The position numbers and the translations under genes were made by a program. A DNA stretch of 64,000 bases from Tilletia caries (lineage: Eukaryota > Basidiomycota > Exobasidiomycetes > Tilletiales > Tilletiaceae), in contig JALUTQ010000006.1 of NCBI GenBank assembly GCA_032718865.1, positions 1-64,000 of the forward strand. The letters are read 5' to 3'. The notes beneath the pieces are model-generated. The model made no database searches and had not been told where the DNA came from. It was given only the letters and a program-made list of their open reading frames with translations. Below, in pieces: positions 34,601 to 44,448 of the stretch. The first letter of the stretch is position 1. Each line of letters starts with the position of its first letter.

Positions 34601-34906
34601 GTCGTTGGTGAGGAAGTTTTCTGCTCGGTGCGGGCTTGCAACGACGGCGTCATCGATGCAGATCGTTTGAGAGTACGAGTTGAAGCTATTCCCATGGAGA
34701 GAATGTGCCCAGACCCGAAGATTCAGTTCTCCGTGAAACCGTGGTTGTAGAAGAGGGAGGATCGCAAAACTCACCCTTGACCAAGGCGCATAGCATTGTT
34801 GCTGCAGTTCGGTCAGGCAACGTGTATGAGATTGATGAGCTCGACCTTGTCTTTGAAGCAGCAGCTCGCTATTGCCTACTCACAAGGGGGCCAAAAGCAG
34901 CGACAT
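31637..34906 (-). CDS. M4: MACPF-like protein with two jacalin-like regions (978 aa)
   Basis: Exons are 34906-34884, 34801-34775, 34685-32493, 32406-32367 and 32290-31637. The phases give 979 codons. The first two micro-exons have the same sizes (23 and 27) as in M1-M3. The protein starts MSLLLAPFNNAMRLGQG, then FNSYSQTICIDDAV and a proline-run linker (PPPPPPY). The MACPF-like signature is at 244-256 (YGDSFVSGFLEGG). The first jacalin-like region is at about 584-735 (AGFYGLS...RLGLAW). The last two exons add a short linker and a second unit (about 816-978) with the same ERV..I, GIALHT and F.G......LLSVWG pattern, in place of the H-type lectin of M2 and M3. Most of the N-terminal part is one exon, without the introns of M1-M3. 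Confidence 0.75.
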
Positions 34907-35860
34907 GGCAGGCTGGCTGGCAGGCAATCGAATGAGGGCAGATGCAATTTCAGAACACGCTTTGGCGGTTGCTGGATGGGAGGAGAAAACCAGATGAGAG
35001 CGGAAGCTGCTGAGCGATTGGGTAAAGGTGACAGGAAGAAGAGGGCTCCCATGGCAGACTCGACGAACCTTGGCCCACTTCGAAGTTCACCGTTCACGCC
35101 TGATCGCTGAGAATTGATGGTATGTGCAAACCCCACTGACCTTGTTTGGAGATCTAGGGTCGTCGTCGTCCAAGATCCAGTGGGGGTCAATCAGAATGAG
35201 CTTATTGACAGGAGGGCATCCTCGCATTCTACCTTGATGTCCATGCATGTTTGGCAATATGTCCGCTCGTCCGCTCCCGCTTTTCAGGCACGTATGGACG
35301 TCTGCATGAGCCAGGCACGGCGCGATGCTGGTGGTCAGCTGTAGCGCTCAATAGACATTTCACGAGGCGTGTCCCGCTCAGTCCATCTGCCAGGCACGCT
35401 GAGCAGGAAGGCGTCTGTGCAGCAGCGCAGCAGCATGCATGATATGGTCCCGCCTGTCAACAAACCGCAGACAAGGTTGGCTTGCCTTATCTATAGTGCC
35501 TGCATTGCACAATTTACTTGCACCTTGCTGAAACACCGGATCCGGGGTTCCCACTAGCTTTGGCGGTGTTGAAGCCAAAAGCGCCACAGCACAGAACTTT
35601 GATTGAGTGCGCCACTAAAAGTTAGACACAAGACATGCGGCATGCGGCCACAAAGCCACAAATATAGCCGCATGTATATGTATACAAGCCACAAAGTTAG
35701 ACCCATCTGCTGCACACGCTGCACGCGCTGCACACGGATAAAGAATCCCCGCTTTGCAGTTGGATGGTTGGAGGCTGCGCTTTTTCCACTCAGACCAGGA
35801 GAGGTCCGTGATCAGCGATCAGCGGTTCAGAATCACATCGCCACACCAACTTGACGCTGA
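34907..35860. other. M4 5' flank, no gene seen
   Basis: Upstream flank of M4. Short open frames here lack support. A CACGCTGCACGCGCTGCACAC run lies at about 35716-35736. Confidence 0.4.
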
Positions 35861-36343
35861 TACGAGGTGGAGGACGAAAGTCTTCGAATGATTTCTGAAA
35901 TACTTAGTGTTTACACTCAGAATCTTCAAACTTGGCTCTCAATTGAAGTCCACAACCAGTCAAACAACTTGTGAGCTGAAAGGTGGTAAGCATAGAACAC
36001 ACGAATAGGCACCTTTTTGCTCTTCAGAGCTGACTGCTTTTTGTCTGCGAATGGGTACGTGAGCAAAGTGTGAAAAATCCGAGATTTTATTCAATTAGTA
36101 AATTATTAAGTGATTTCATTTTGCTCCTAACCCTATTGAGAGTCGTCTTTTTCACAGACAGAAACCGGTCCGACAACTTAAGAACAAAAGTTGCTCAAGT
36201 ACACGCTGTATGATTTCCAGCTTTCCGCTCGCAAGTTGTTGTATTGGTTGTGGACTTCCTTTGAGAGCTCCGAAGGAGCGATTTGAGTGTAAACACTAAG
36301 TAAAATTGAGGTGCGTTCGAAGACTTTCGTCCTCCACCTCGTA
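35861..36343. mobile_element. foldback MITE with long inverted repeats (483 bp)
   Basis: The left arm starts TACGAGGTGGAGGACGAAAG (35861) and the right arm ends in its complement (36343). The match continues inward through ACTTAGTGTTTACACTCA and AAGTCCACAACCA for roughly 150 bases per arm with scattered differences. The centre is AT-rich. No coding capacity or clear target-site duplication is seen. Its right edge is 26 bases from the M5 start codon, so it probably supplies the M5 promoter or leader. Confidence 0.8.
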
Positions 36344-36368
36344 CGCCGTGCGGGTCACCACCATCACC

Positions 36369-37574
36369 ATGACCACTCAAGCTGCCTCGAACGATGGCTC
36401 AGCACCGATGCAAGACACCCTGTTGGACACCAGCAGCAAGCCCACCTTGGCCTCGCTCGCCCAACAGCATCTCCCCATCGTCGTCCCCTGGAACCCAGCC
36501 CAAGTCATCTACCCAGGCCAGCTCTTCCACTCCAATCTCGCCACCAGCGCCGATCCCTGGTCGAAGTCGTCTCCCTTTCTTTCGGGCGACGATCCAAATA
36601 GCAAGACGCCCAGTCGGACGGTCTACCTCAGCGCCGACGGAGGTACCTCGGGCTCGTTCAAGTCGACAAAAACGCAGTGCACGACTGCCAAGGTCGATCA
36701 CGAGAGTTTTGAATTCACCGCTACCGTCAACCTTGGCTTTGCCAAGGCCTCGGCCTCGATTCAGTTTGACCACGACCTGTCCACAAACAATGACGCGAGT
36801 CTGCCTTTCACCATTCTTATGATGCTTTGCAGGCCTGGGGGTTCTGAATCCCTTTTGTATGAATGGGAGCAGGACATCAAGACATCATTTCGATCCAGCT
36901 ACCGTTGTGGCAGTGTTCTTCTCCGTCAGGCAGCCGAACTCAGCCAGGAGGCCCAGCTTTTGCTCAAGTACAACGGCGGGATCGAGGCTTTCGAAAAGAA
37001 ATATGGCGATTATTTCGTCCTCGGCTACAATCTCGGCGCAGACAATCAGATGATGGTTTCCACCAGCGCACAGTCGATGTCCCAGACCGAGCGTATGGCC
37101 CTGGCCGTCCGGGTCGAGTTTCTCTTCTTCGACATCTCCTTCTCTTACCAAATCGAATCTCACCAGGCCAGCTCCAACTCGTCTCTGCGCGTGACCGGCT
37201 ACGACACGCTCTCGCACTCCAACCTGGACAAGAACCAGAGCTGGTCCTCAACCTCGACAGTCGAGTTCGATCGGGTCCGACAGGAATCGGCCAAGATGAA
37301 GGTGCTCGGTAGCATCTTACCGACCCGCGTCGAGCAAAGAGCGCGAGAGATTGGGCTTCCCGTCAGCGATCGGTCAAAGGGGATTCCTCTGGGGTCGCGC
37401 TCGATTCCGCTACCGACGGGCCCTTATGCTCCCCTGGCCGCGCTGGAATACGAGGTCGACATCGATCTCTGCAGTAAGCTTGTGCGGAGCGGTCTCGTTG
37501 TTGAGCTCGTCCTGGCTCCCGTGCGCTCGCTTCGTCAGGTCCGGTACTGGATGACAGAGGATGACATAGTATAG
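36369..37574 (+). CDS. M5: short MACPF-like paralog without lectin domains (401 aa)
   Basis: The start was chosen at ATG 36369 in CACCATGAC context. An in-frame ATG at 36306 lies inside the MITE arm and is less likely. The protein has YRCGSVLLRQ and LLLKYNGGIEAFEKKYGDYF. Residues 212-224 (YGDYFVLGYNLGA) match the MACPF-like signature except that the second Gly of GG is Ala. Alternating hydrophobic strands follow (ALAVRVEFLFFDISFSYQIES). It ends in TEDDIV after a Pro-rich part. No micro-exons, jacalin-like or H-lectin region, or signal peptide are seen. Residues about 142-176 read poorly and may be a retained in-frame intron. It is a distant member of the cluster family. Confidence 0.7.
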   Translation: MTTQAASNDGSAPMQDTLLDTSSKPTLASLAQQHLPIVVPWNPAQVIYPGQLFHSNLATSADPWSKSSPFLSGDDPNSKTPSRTVYLSADGGTSGSFKSTKTQCTTAKVDHESFEFTATVNLGFAKASASIQFDHDLSTNNDASLPFTILMMLCRPGGSESLLYEWEQDIKTSFRSSYRCGSVLLRQAAELSQEAQLLLKYNGGIEAFEKKYGDYFVLGYNLGADNQMMVSTSAQSMSQTERMALAVRVEFLFFDISFSYQIESHQASSNSSLRVTGYDTLSHSNLDKNQSWSSTSTVEFDRVRQESAKMKVLGSILPTRVEQRAREIGLPVSDRSKGIPLGSRSIPLPTGPYAPLAALEYEVDIDLCSKLVRSGLVVELVLAPVRSLRQVRYWMTEDDIV

Positions 37575-38567
37575 CCTGGGGTTGCCGCATCAAGACAATC
37601 TGATAACTTGCCTCTTCTCCAGGTGAACTGACGAGCAGTTTGGTCGCGCGCAGGATGTAGCCTGGAGAGAGTATGCTGCTGCTCTTCATTGCTTAGTCGA
37701 TGACTACTCCGATGCGTAGAGGGTCGAAACGGGTCAGTCCCACAATGGTCACTCCTGTCTTCAGTGTTAAGACACCGTTGAGGCTCGAGGCTGCCTTTGG
37801 AAAAATATCCCATCATAGATGGCACAATGTCCGATGTATCAATGCTAGTGAAGGGAGGCACGGTAGCATTTATGCTGCATAGCGGGAGCGCGCGGATATT
37901 ATGCTACACAGCCAAGAATTACGATCTGCACACCGACTGCGTGCTGAACGCTGACCATGGGCCAGTACATACAGTGTGTGCCGCTCGTGTGAAGTGGCCG
38001 TTCAACGTGATTGCGTGATCCCGGATACCCAAAGCCTCTAGAGCTACATGTTCACAGCCGGCAGGGCTCCCGAGAAGGGATTTGGCACATTTGTTTGGAA
38101 GCGGATAATCGCCAAAGCCACTGCCTGCACATCTGCATGAACTACCTGGCCCGTGTGAAATGTAAATTGGAAACCACTTGCTTGACCCCATACCCCACAC
38201 CCTCCACAAAGTTGTCAATACTCTTCGTATCTTTGAACCGCCGTGTTCCGCAGAGCCAGCACGGGAGTGCAGGTCGAATGCGCTGGCAGGACGCGGCACA
38301 GCGTCATTTAAATTGCTCCTGACACTGGCTGCGTGCCATCGCGCTGCACTCGCTCCTGGAGCCGTAAGCCGTAAGTCTCAAAGGGAAGCGCAATATTGCT
38401 GCACAGTAGTGCTGATGCAACATATTTGAATCCGAGAAGGGTTCGAGCTCGTTGTCGATGTAGGCTATATAGTACATGCCATTCGACAGAGCGAACGAGA
38501 CTGTCATCACCGCCGGCTCATCCCTTCATACACATTTCTCTCTCACCGATCATCGTCCTTCGACATC
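37575..38567. other. gene-poor stretch
   Basis: About 1 kb downstream of M5. No reading frame or repeat could be supported. Confidence 0.4.
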
Positions 38568-38751
38568 ATGTCTTCCGCATCCTCCAATAAGCCTCAACCC
38601 GCTCAGCGTCAGCCTGTTCTGGCCTCGGCTGCCAGCCTCCAGCCCGCTCCGCCTCAGCCTGTACAGCCTCGACCTGCCAACCCCCAGCCCGCTCCGCCTC
38701 AGCCTGTTCAGGCCTCAGGTGCTCAAGCCTCAGCTGCTCAAGCCTCAGCGT
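38568..38751 (+). pseudogene. proline/glutamine-rich protein, N-terminal exon, interrupted by a transposon
   Basis: The frame begins MSSASSNKPQPAQRQP and continues with PQP and AQAS repeats until the TIR element inserted at 38752. A possible continuation lies after the element: an open frame from 40656, reading INDSNVTFADYC then MEPYFRRRVARLFGFDNP, is preceded by a branch-point-like CTAAC and a CTGCAG acceptor. The element's own ends offer GT (GTCAGT at the left joint) and ACAG (right joint), but the phases do not clearly agree, so I treat the gene as broken. Confidence 0.4.
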
Positions 38752-40607
38752 CAGTAAAAAAAAACGTGGAGGTCCGGGGTCAAACGTGGATGATTTCACT
38801 TAGTGAAATGAGGTGAAGAGGGAACTTCCACCGAGAACGGGTGAATGTCCCGATCTATGGTCGGTTCGCCCCGAGCACCCCGGCACTGACCCCGATCTAT
38901 GGTTGAGTGACCCCATAAAGATGGTCATGTGACCCCATAAAGATGGTCGATTGAGCCCGTAAAAAAACGCAATTTTTGGTGCATTGACCCCGTAAGATTA
39001 GTACATTGAACCCATAAAGATGGTCGATTGGCCCCATAAAGATGGTGGACAGAGCCCATAAAGATGGTGGACAGAGCCCGTAATGTCTATTTCAGCCGGA
39101 TAGAGCGGTAGTGTGTACTAACACTGTCCAAACGACCGGTCGGGCCTTCAGGTATGTAAGAGGGTTCAACTCACACACAAGTCGAGCTTCTGTGAAGCGT
39201 TTCCGCCCGTCGACGAGCTCTCAAAGTGAATTACGTCGCCGAAGACCGCCATCCCGGCCCCCTATGACCGGATATGACCCTGGAAGCTCAGTACAGTTAC
39301 TTCAGGCACCCTGGCCGCTGTAGAATAATTTATCTGGAAGATTTGGAAGCAGGGAAGGTCGCCAAAGGCGATTTGAGATTTTTATGGGGCCAGTGCCCTG
39401 CCTTATGGGGCCAATCGACCATCTTTATGGGCTCAATCGCCTTTGTTTATGGGTTCAGTCGCCGATAATTACGGGCTGAATCGCCTCATCTTACGGGCTC
39501 AATTCAAAAAACGCTTACGGGGCCAATCGCCTCATGCTCGGGGCGAATCGACCATAGATCGGGACATTCAGGTTACTTGCCCAATAGACAGCGACAGAAG
39601 CAGATAGCAAAGACATCATATGATTGCACGCAGAGAGAGAGATACAAGAGAACAGCGTCGAGCGCGATGAAAGGAAGAGGTGAGGAAGAGGTGAGGAAGG
39701 CTGAGACTGAAGGAGGGGAGAGGGAGGCAGACAGGGAAGCAGACGGGGGGGCAGAGGGGAGGGACAGGGGAGGAGTGACGGAGAACGACGGCGGAGGCCG
39801 GAGCCAGTTCTCGAGGAAGCGCTCGTGGCCTGGGATGTGCTGAGCTGTTGAGCAAGAAGAAGAAGTATATGTTAGCAAGCTTGAAACCATGGCGATGTCG
39901 AATGTTAGAAAGTAGTAGACTTACAGGCGCTTGTACGAGAAGAAGGGGGAGAGGTTGGCGTCGGCCGTCGTCGAGGTACTAACTGTAGCAATGAAAGAGA
40001 AGCGTGAGCTGTTAGCTTAGAGAGAGAAGAAGTAAAAGTGAGCAGAGGAGAGAGCTTGGTCAGTGGTCAGCGGGAGATGGTCAGAAGAGAAGCAGGACGA
40101 GAGCAGTCAGTGGTCAGCAGAGGTCTGGTGAATTGTCAGTGGGAGTGAGAGAGAGACGTCAGTGCAAAGGCGCAGCCAGCAGCAGCGTGATGGACTCACG
40201 GGGCAGATGCGCATGCTGATGCGTGGGTGGATGGGATGGATGGCAGGTCGGTGGAAGGGCGCGTGGTGGTGTGGTGGTGCGAGTGCAGAAGAAGCGCACC
40301 TTTTTTTCTTCTCTTCTCGACGTCTCTCGGCCGAGACCGCTCCCCAGCGCTGGCAGCTGGATGCCTGAAAAATCGCTAAGTTCCAAACTCTGCTGCATGG
40401 ACGCTGTGTTGTAATTGAGGGAGGGGGAGGTGTTGTAATGAGCGATACAAAAAGAAATATTAGCCCAGTCAAAATGAGATGCGGCACACTGCGCCAAAAG
40501 CCGGCCGCAAAAAGGAGACGTTTCGTGGGTCGAACACGGTAAAAAACGTGGATCGGCCCAGGAACATCCACGTTTGACCCCGGACATCCATGTTTTTTTT
40601 TTACAGA
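38752..40607. mobile_element. TIR DNA transposon, non-autonomous (1856 bp)
   Basis: The left end CAGTAAAAAAAAACGTGG and right end CATGTTTTTTTTTTACAG are inverted repeats that continue through GTCCGGGGTCAAACGTGGAT (about 40 bases). They are flanked by an 11-base near-duplicate, AGCCTCAGCGT on the left and AGGCTCAGCGT on the right, a probable target-site duplication with one change. No transposase frame is seen inside. A second, nested inverted-repeat element occupies 38842-39570. The superfamily is uncertain. Confidence 0.75.
38842..39570. mobile_element. nested MITE with inverted subterminal repeats (729 bp)
   Basis: The terminal inverted repeat is TGAATGTCCCGATCTATGG, continuing to CCCCGAGCA (about 36 bases), at both ends. 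Inside the left end are five copies of CCATAAAGATGGT spaced about 20-25 bases apart, separated by GATTG or GGACAG. The right end has the inverted version (ACCATCTTTATGG and variants with TTATGGG). Such subterminal arrays are typical transposase-binding sites. Confidence 0.75.
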
Positions 40608-40655
40608 GGCTCAGCGTTCCGCTTGCGTGCGCAGAACTAACAATTCCTGCAGATC

Positions 40656-40859
40656 AACGATTCGAACGTCACCTTTGCAGACTACTGTGACATGGAGCCA
40701 TACTTCCGTCGTCGAGTGGCTCGGCTCTTTGGCTTCGACAATCCAACGACCACACAAGGCGGGGGTCCCACGCGAGAGCTGAAGGTGGCCTTGGAGATGA
40801 TCTTTGGCTTCCTTGGACCAGATTGGGATTCGTTTGCAGTGCACATAAAAAAATCGTGC
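40656..40859 (+). pseudogene. unidentified coding fragment (possible exon after transposon)
   Basis: An open, protein-like stretch follows a CTGCAG acceptor: INDSNVTFADYC, MEPYFRRRVARLFGFDNP, GGGPTRELKVALEMIFGFLG and SFAVHIKKS. It is followed by a possible donor near 40860. I do not recognise the family. It may be the second exon of the gene whose first exon is at 38568. Confidence 0.4.
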
Positions 40860-41259
40860 GTATTCCTTATTCCTTGCTTTCTCTGTGCCCTCGTTTCGCT
40901 TGAAGGCTGCTGCCCTCTATGTTTCGTGGGCTCTGCAGACAAATCATACCCATCCTCGCGATGCTCGACCGTGCGATTACCGACGCCGAGGACCAAGGCT
41001 CCGACCCCATCACCCGCACTCTTTTCCGCGTCCACACCCGACGTATTCATTGTTGAATTTCAGACATGGTCCTCGAGAACGTAACAGAGTAGTAGTGAGT
41101 CCATCCTTCTCTTTGACCGACCCCCAGTTTATCGCACCCAGACTGATCGCTATTCTTTCTCGCTTCTTTCCTCGTCCTTGTCTCCTCTTTCCTCAGCGAG
41201 GCCAAACCAGAGGAGAGCAAGAAGATCTCGTTCGGTCAGACCTTAATATATGGTAACAA

Positions 41260-41972
41260 CGTCCGCATGATAAGCATGATAACGCTGTATGCCCAGGGTA
41301 TGTATGGTGACTGGCTTCCTGTCTGAACGTGCTACCAGCCGACTCAACTATCCGTTGCGCGCATCGAATTTCTTGCTCAGGTCTCCAGACAGGCGTCATT
41401 GTCGACTCTGGTGATGGTGTGACCCAAATCATGCCCGTCTACGAGGGTTTCGCCCTATTCCATCTCACCCGCCGTCTCTACGTCGCAGGTGTATACCTGA
41501 CCCGCTACCTGATCAAGCTTCTCCCCCTCCGCGGCTACGTATTCAACAGGACAGCCGACTTCGAGACGGTTCGGGAGATGAAGGAGAAGCTGTGTTAAGT
41601 CAGCTACGATCTGGCGCTGGACAAGCGATTGGCAGACGAAACTACCACATTGGTGGAGAGTTGCACTGTGAGTTCTTTGCCCTATCCATTATTTCCGCTT
41701 CAGAGCTGGGGCGCTAAACGTACTGACACCTTCAATGGACTCTCCCTTCGCAAAGTTGCCCGACAGAAGAACCATCAAGGTCGGCTCCAAACGCTTCGAA
41801 GCACCCGAGTGCATGTTCCAACCCCACTTCGTCGACGTCGAACAACCAAGAGCGGCTCCAAACCATCCAAGCAGCCGCAGTCGACACCCGCTCCGAGCTC
41901 TACAAGCACATCGTCCTCTCCGGTGGATCGAGCATTACCCCGGCCTGCCCTCCCGTCTGGAGAAGGAGGTCA
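41260..41972 (+). pseudogene. ARP2: actin-related protein 2 (ARP2) pseudogene fragment
   Basis: The C-terminal half of ARP2, a subunit of the ARP2/3 actin nucleator, is recognisable: ITLYAQ, then after an intact intron (41298-41380) [45 protein letters not shown] and KEKLC. A TAA at 41596-41598 stands where the family has a Tyr codon, followed by DLALDKRLADETTTLVES, a GTGAGT intron, [15 protein letters not shown] and HIVLSGGSS in a shifted frame. It ends near SRLEKEVK. With one nonsense codon, two frameshifts and no N-terminal half, it is dead. The retained introns show it came from genomic DNA, not from a retrocopy. Confidence 0.85.
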
Positions 41973-42288
41973 AGCTGCCCATTTCGATCGGAACCTTGCC
42001 TTCCGCGTCGCGCGCGATAAATGACTCGTCGAAGTCGCGTTCCGAAAGACCCTCGGCGCCTGGGTTGGCGAGGAGAATGATCGGAACCTTGCCGCTGGCT
42101 TCGCGGGCCGCTAAGGACTCCTCGACATTGCGTGCATGGAGAAAGACGGCTTCATGGTTGGCAAGGAGGGCCTCGGGCCTGGCGAAGAGAATGATCAGGA
42201 CCTTGGAAGCGGCACGGGAGACGGGAGCAGAGGAAACCGAGGCGGCGGCAGCGAGAGCAAGAGCGAGGGTGGCGGTGGCAGTCTTCAT
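41935..42288 (-). CDS. small secreted repeat protein (117 aa)
   Basis: The ATG at 42288 opens a signal peptide, [20 protein letters not shown]. The mature part is an imperfect repeat of about 30 residues ([10 protein letters not shown]...[13 protein letters not shown], then [10 protein letters not shown]...[13 protein letters not shown]). The last codons are antisense to the ARP2 pseudogene (junction near 41972), so the original C-terminus is probably lost and replaced. No family is recognised. Repeats in a small secreted protein suggest processed peptides or an effector, an inference only. Confidence 0.45.
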   Translation of the reverse strand: MKTATATLALALAAAASVSSAPVSRAASKVLIILFARPEALLANHEAVFLHARNVEESLAAREASGKVPIILLANPGAEGLSERDFDESFIARDAEGKVPIEMGSLTSFSRREGRPG

Positions 42289-42694
42289 GGTGATATGGGG
42301 ACTGTTGGCTGGTGTGTGGGTGGGTTAGGATGTTTGTTAAGAAGATGGGAAATGTGTCAAGACCAGCTCGACGAAAAATTGCATACAAGATCGCAGACAG
42401 GTCCTGGGAGGGCAGGAATTCCACAGCCTCTTCGCCAACCGCGTTCGAACCTTGACCCCTCGCTGATATGCCTTTTGTCTTTCAGCCAGGCTCAGTTCTA
42501 GCGGACAACGACCCTCGAGCGAGTGGTCCTGACTCCACGTGGTGGTCATGCTCCCGCACAGACCCGCTCGCTCGAAGCTCCTTGGGCCAGCATGGGGTGT
42601 AGAACCATCACTTCCACCATTCCTCGAGCTGATTCCCTGCACGCTTTTACCCGACCCGCCCGCCCGTTCAAAGGTGTACACCTCGGAACTCCAT

Positions 42695-43665
42695 CTCCCC
42701 AAAATGAAAGAAGTCCTGACCGACGCCAACTTCCCGGTACGTGTCTGATTCCTTAGGCTGTCACCTCAAATTGCTCAATCTGCTGATGACTACTGTCCCG
42801 TCTTGAACACTGGCCAGTGTGATCCAGAGGGTCATACCTATCACGTTGCGACCAAGCTCGACCAGGTCGCCAACCATATTGTGAGGCAGAAGGATCCCCT
42901 TGTACTGATTCTGATTCATCTAAAATGCCACAGAACTCATAGCTACCTTCCTTGCTTTCCCAAACGTAGATCACAATCGGAGATCATGGTAAGTGTTTCG
43001 GAAAGGAAGAAAGGAACGAGTTTCGGATGCAGGGACTGACATGTTTTGTCCATGGGTTCCGCAGTCCGAGCCCGCCGCATCGCCGAGCTGTTCGACGGTT
43101 GCAAAGCGATCTTTGAGAAGAGCTCGCAGCGTCTCTTCGTAAGTCACTCACTTGACTGTTTAAAAACAGAGGCCTCACTAGCTGATCAGACTGAGTCTTC
43201 TACGCAATTGAATTTGACCGGTACCTACAAGGGTACCCCTATTAGCGTTGTCGCTATCGGCATGGGCTTCAGTATGAGTCGATCGGTGTTTATGCGCTGA
43301 AGGCGACAGAGCGGGACGATCTGACTTCCCTTCCTTGAGATTCACGTCCAGGCGGTCGACCTCTCCCTTCGCGAAGACCGAGCTGTCGTCCAAGGCAAGA
43401 TGATTGTATAGTCAGGTGAGAGAGGGACGATCTTCACTTGAAATTCGACTATGATTGAGTGATTTAATATCGTTTGCAGACTTGGATCAGTGAGCCCTTA
43501 GGAATGATGTGGTCAGACAGCTTGTCCTCCGCATCAGGCCTGACTGTTACTTTCGCAGTGCGGATCTATTGACGAGAGCCTTCGGATCGGCACCGCCGTT
43601 GTGCCCTTTCAATTAGTAGGAGTGACCCGCAACTGGGACTACTTCAGCCAAGGATCGTAGCGCTC
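42695..43665 (+). pseudogene. uridine phosphorylase pseudogene fragment
   Basis: Pieces in order match nucleoside phosphorylases of the PNP/UDP family: MKEVLTDANFPV, then GHTYHVATKLDQVANHI, RARRIAELFDGCKAIFEKSS, LTGTYKGTPISVVAIGMGFS and CGSIDESLRIGTAVVPFQLV followed by TRNWDYF. Intron-like gaps with GT-AG ends separate some pieces. Others need frame changes, and the metal- and ribose-binding C-terminal part is missing. It is a decayed genomic copy lying between the ARP2 fragment and a lectin tail. Confidence 0.75.
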
Positions 43666-43757
43666 TTCAGCCGTACCTCATCACTCAGCCCGTGAGTGCT
43701 CGGCCGATGCCACACAGCAACTCAGAGAAGCCGCTTCACTGACGGAATTCCTTCACC

Positions 43758-44117
43758 ATGAAAGGCTTCCGACTCGCTGTTGACGTCTTCGGCGGAACCA
43801 TGGTCGAGAACATCAAGATCGGCTGGATCGCACACACGAAGCCCAGCAAAACGAATGCCGACTTTGTCAGCGGAGACTTGCTCGTTGATGACATGGCCGA
43901 GGCCAAGAAGGAGATCGAGCTCGCCTCCACGCTGAGCGATAAGCCTGTCTCGCAATTCGTTGCCATCAACGAGATCGAGGCGGAGACGAAGACGCTCATC
44001 AGCTTTGCGGCGACCTTCTTGCCGGAGACGTCTAAAGAGGCCGTCCACCTCAACGTCTGTCCTTTCGGGCCAAGCCAGGTCAAGAGCCTCGGCCTCATCT
44101 GGATCGTGTCGATGTAG
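43758..44117 (+). pseudogene. M-family H-type lectin tail, truncated paralog (119 aa frame)
   Basis: The frame is open from MKGFRLAVDVFGG through ENIKIGWIAHTKPSK to LGLIWIVSM. It aligns with the C-terminus of M3 (NIKVGWLAHTKPPK, DKPVSQFV, LGLTWILAM). Only the end of the lectin domain and the following beta-rich tail remain. The MACPF-like and jacalin-like parts are absent. It directly follows the uridine phosphorylase piece, so the rearrangement joined unrelated genes. Confidence 0.75.
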
Positions 44118-44448
44118 TTTTGTGATACCTCTGAAGTCATGCACATGACACTCGCTTTGTATGCTTTTCTTCATCACCTTGTGCGGAGCAGTGACTGCCG
44201 CATTGTGGAGAAGAGGAGTCCGACAGACTGTATCTCGGCGCGAGCTTGCAGTCTGCGACGGCCATGGAGTTCCAAGAATGACTAATGACCGCCGAATCGT
44301 GGTTGCTCCGAAGTCTGAATTGCATACATGCCAAAGTGCGGGCGTGAACTAAAGCGACATACTGCAAAGATAGTGCCAACAAAAAAGAAGAGAGAAAAGT
44401 AGGCGGATTGCGATGATGCCCAAAGTATACCGCTTGCGTCAAGCAAAT
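44118..44448. other. gene-poor stretch
   Basis: No supported gene or repeat. Confidence 0.4.

Noticed and set aside
36306..36368. Upstream in-frame start for M5
   Set aside because: It lies in the MITE arm and adds residues with no similarity to the family. ATG 36369 has a better context.
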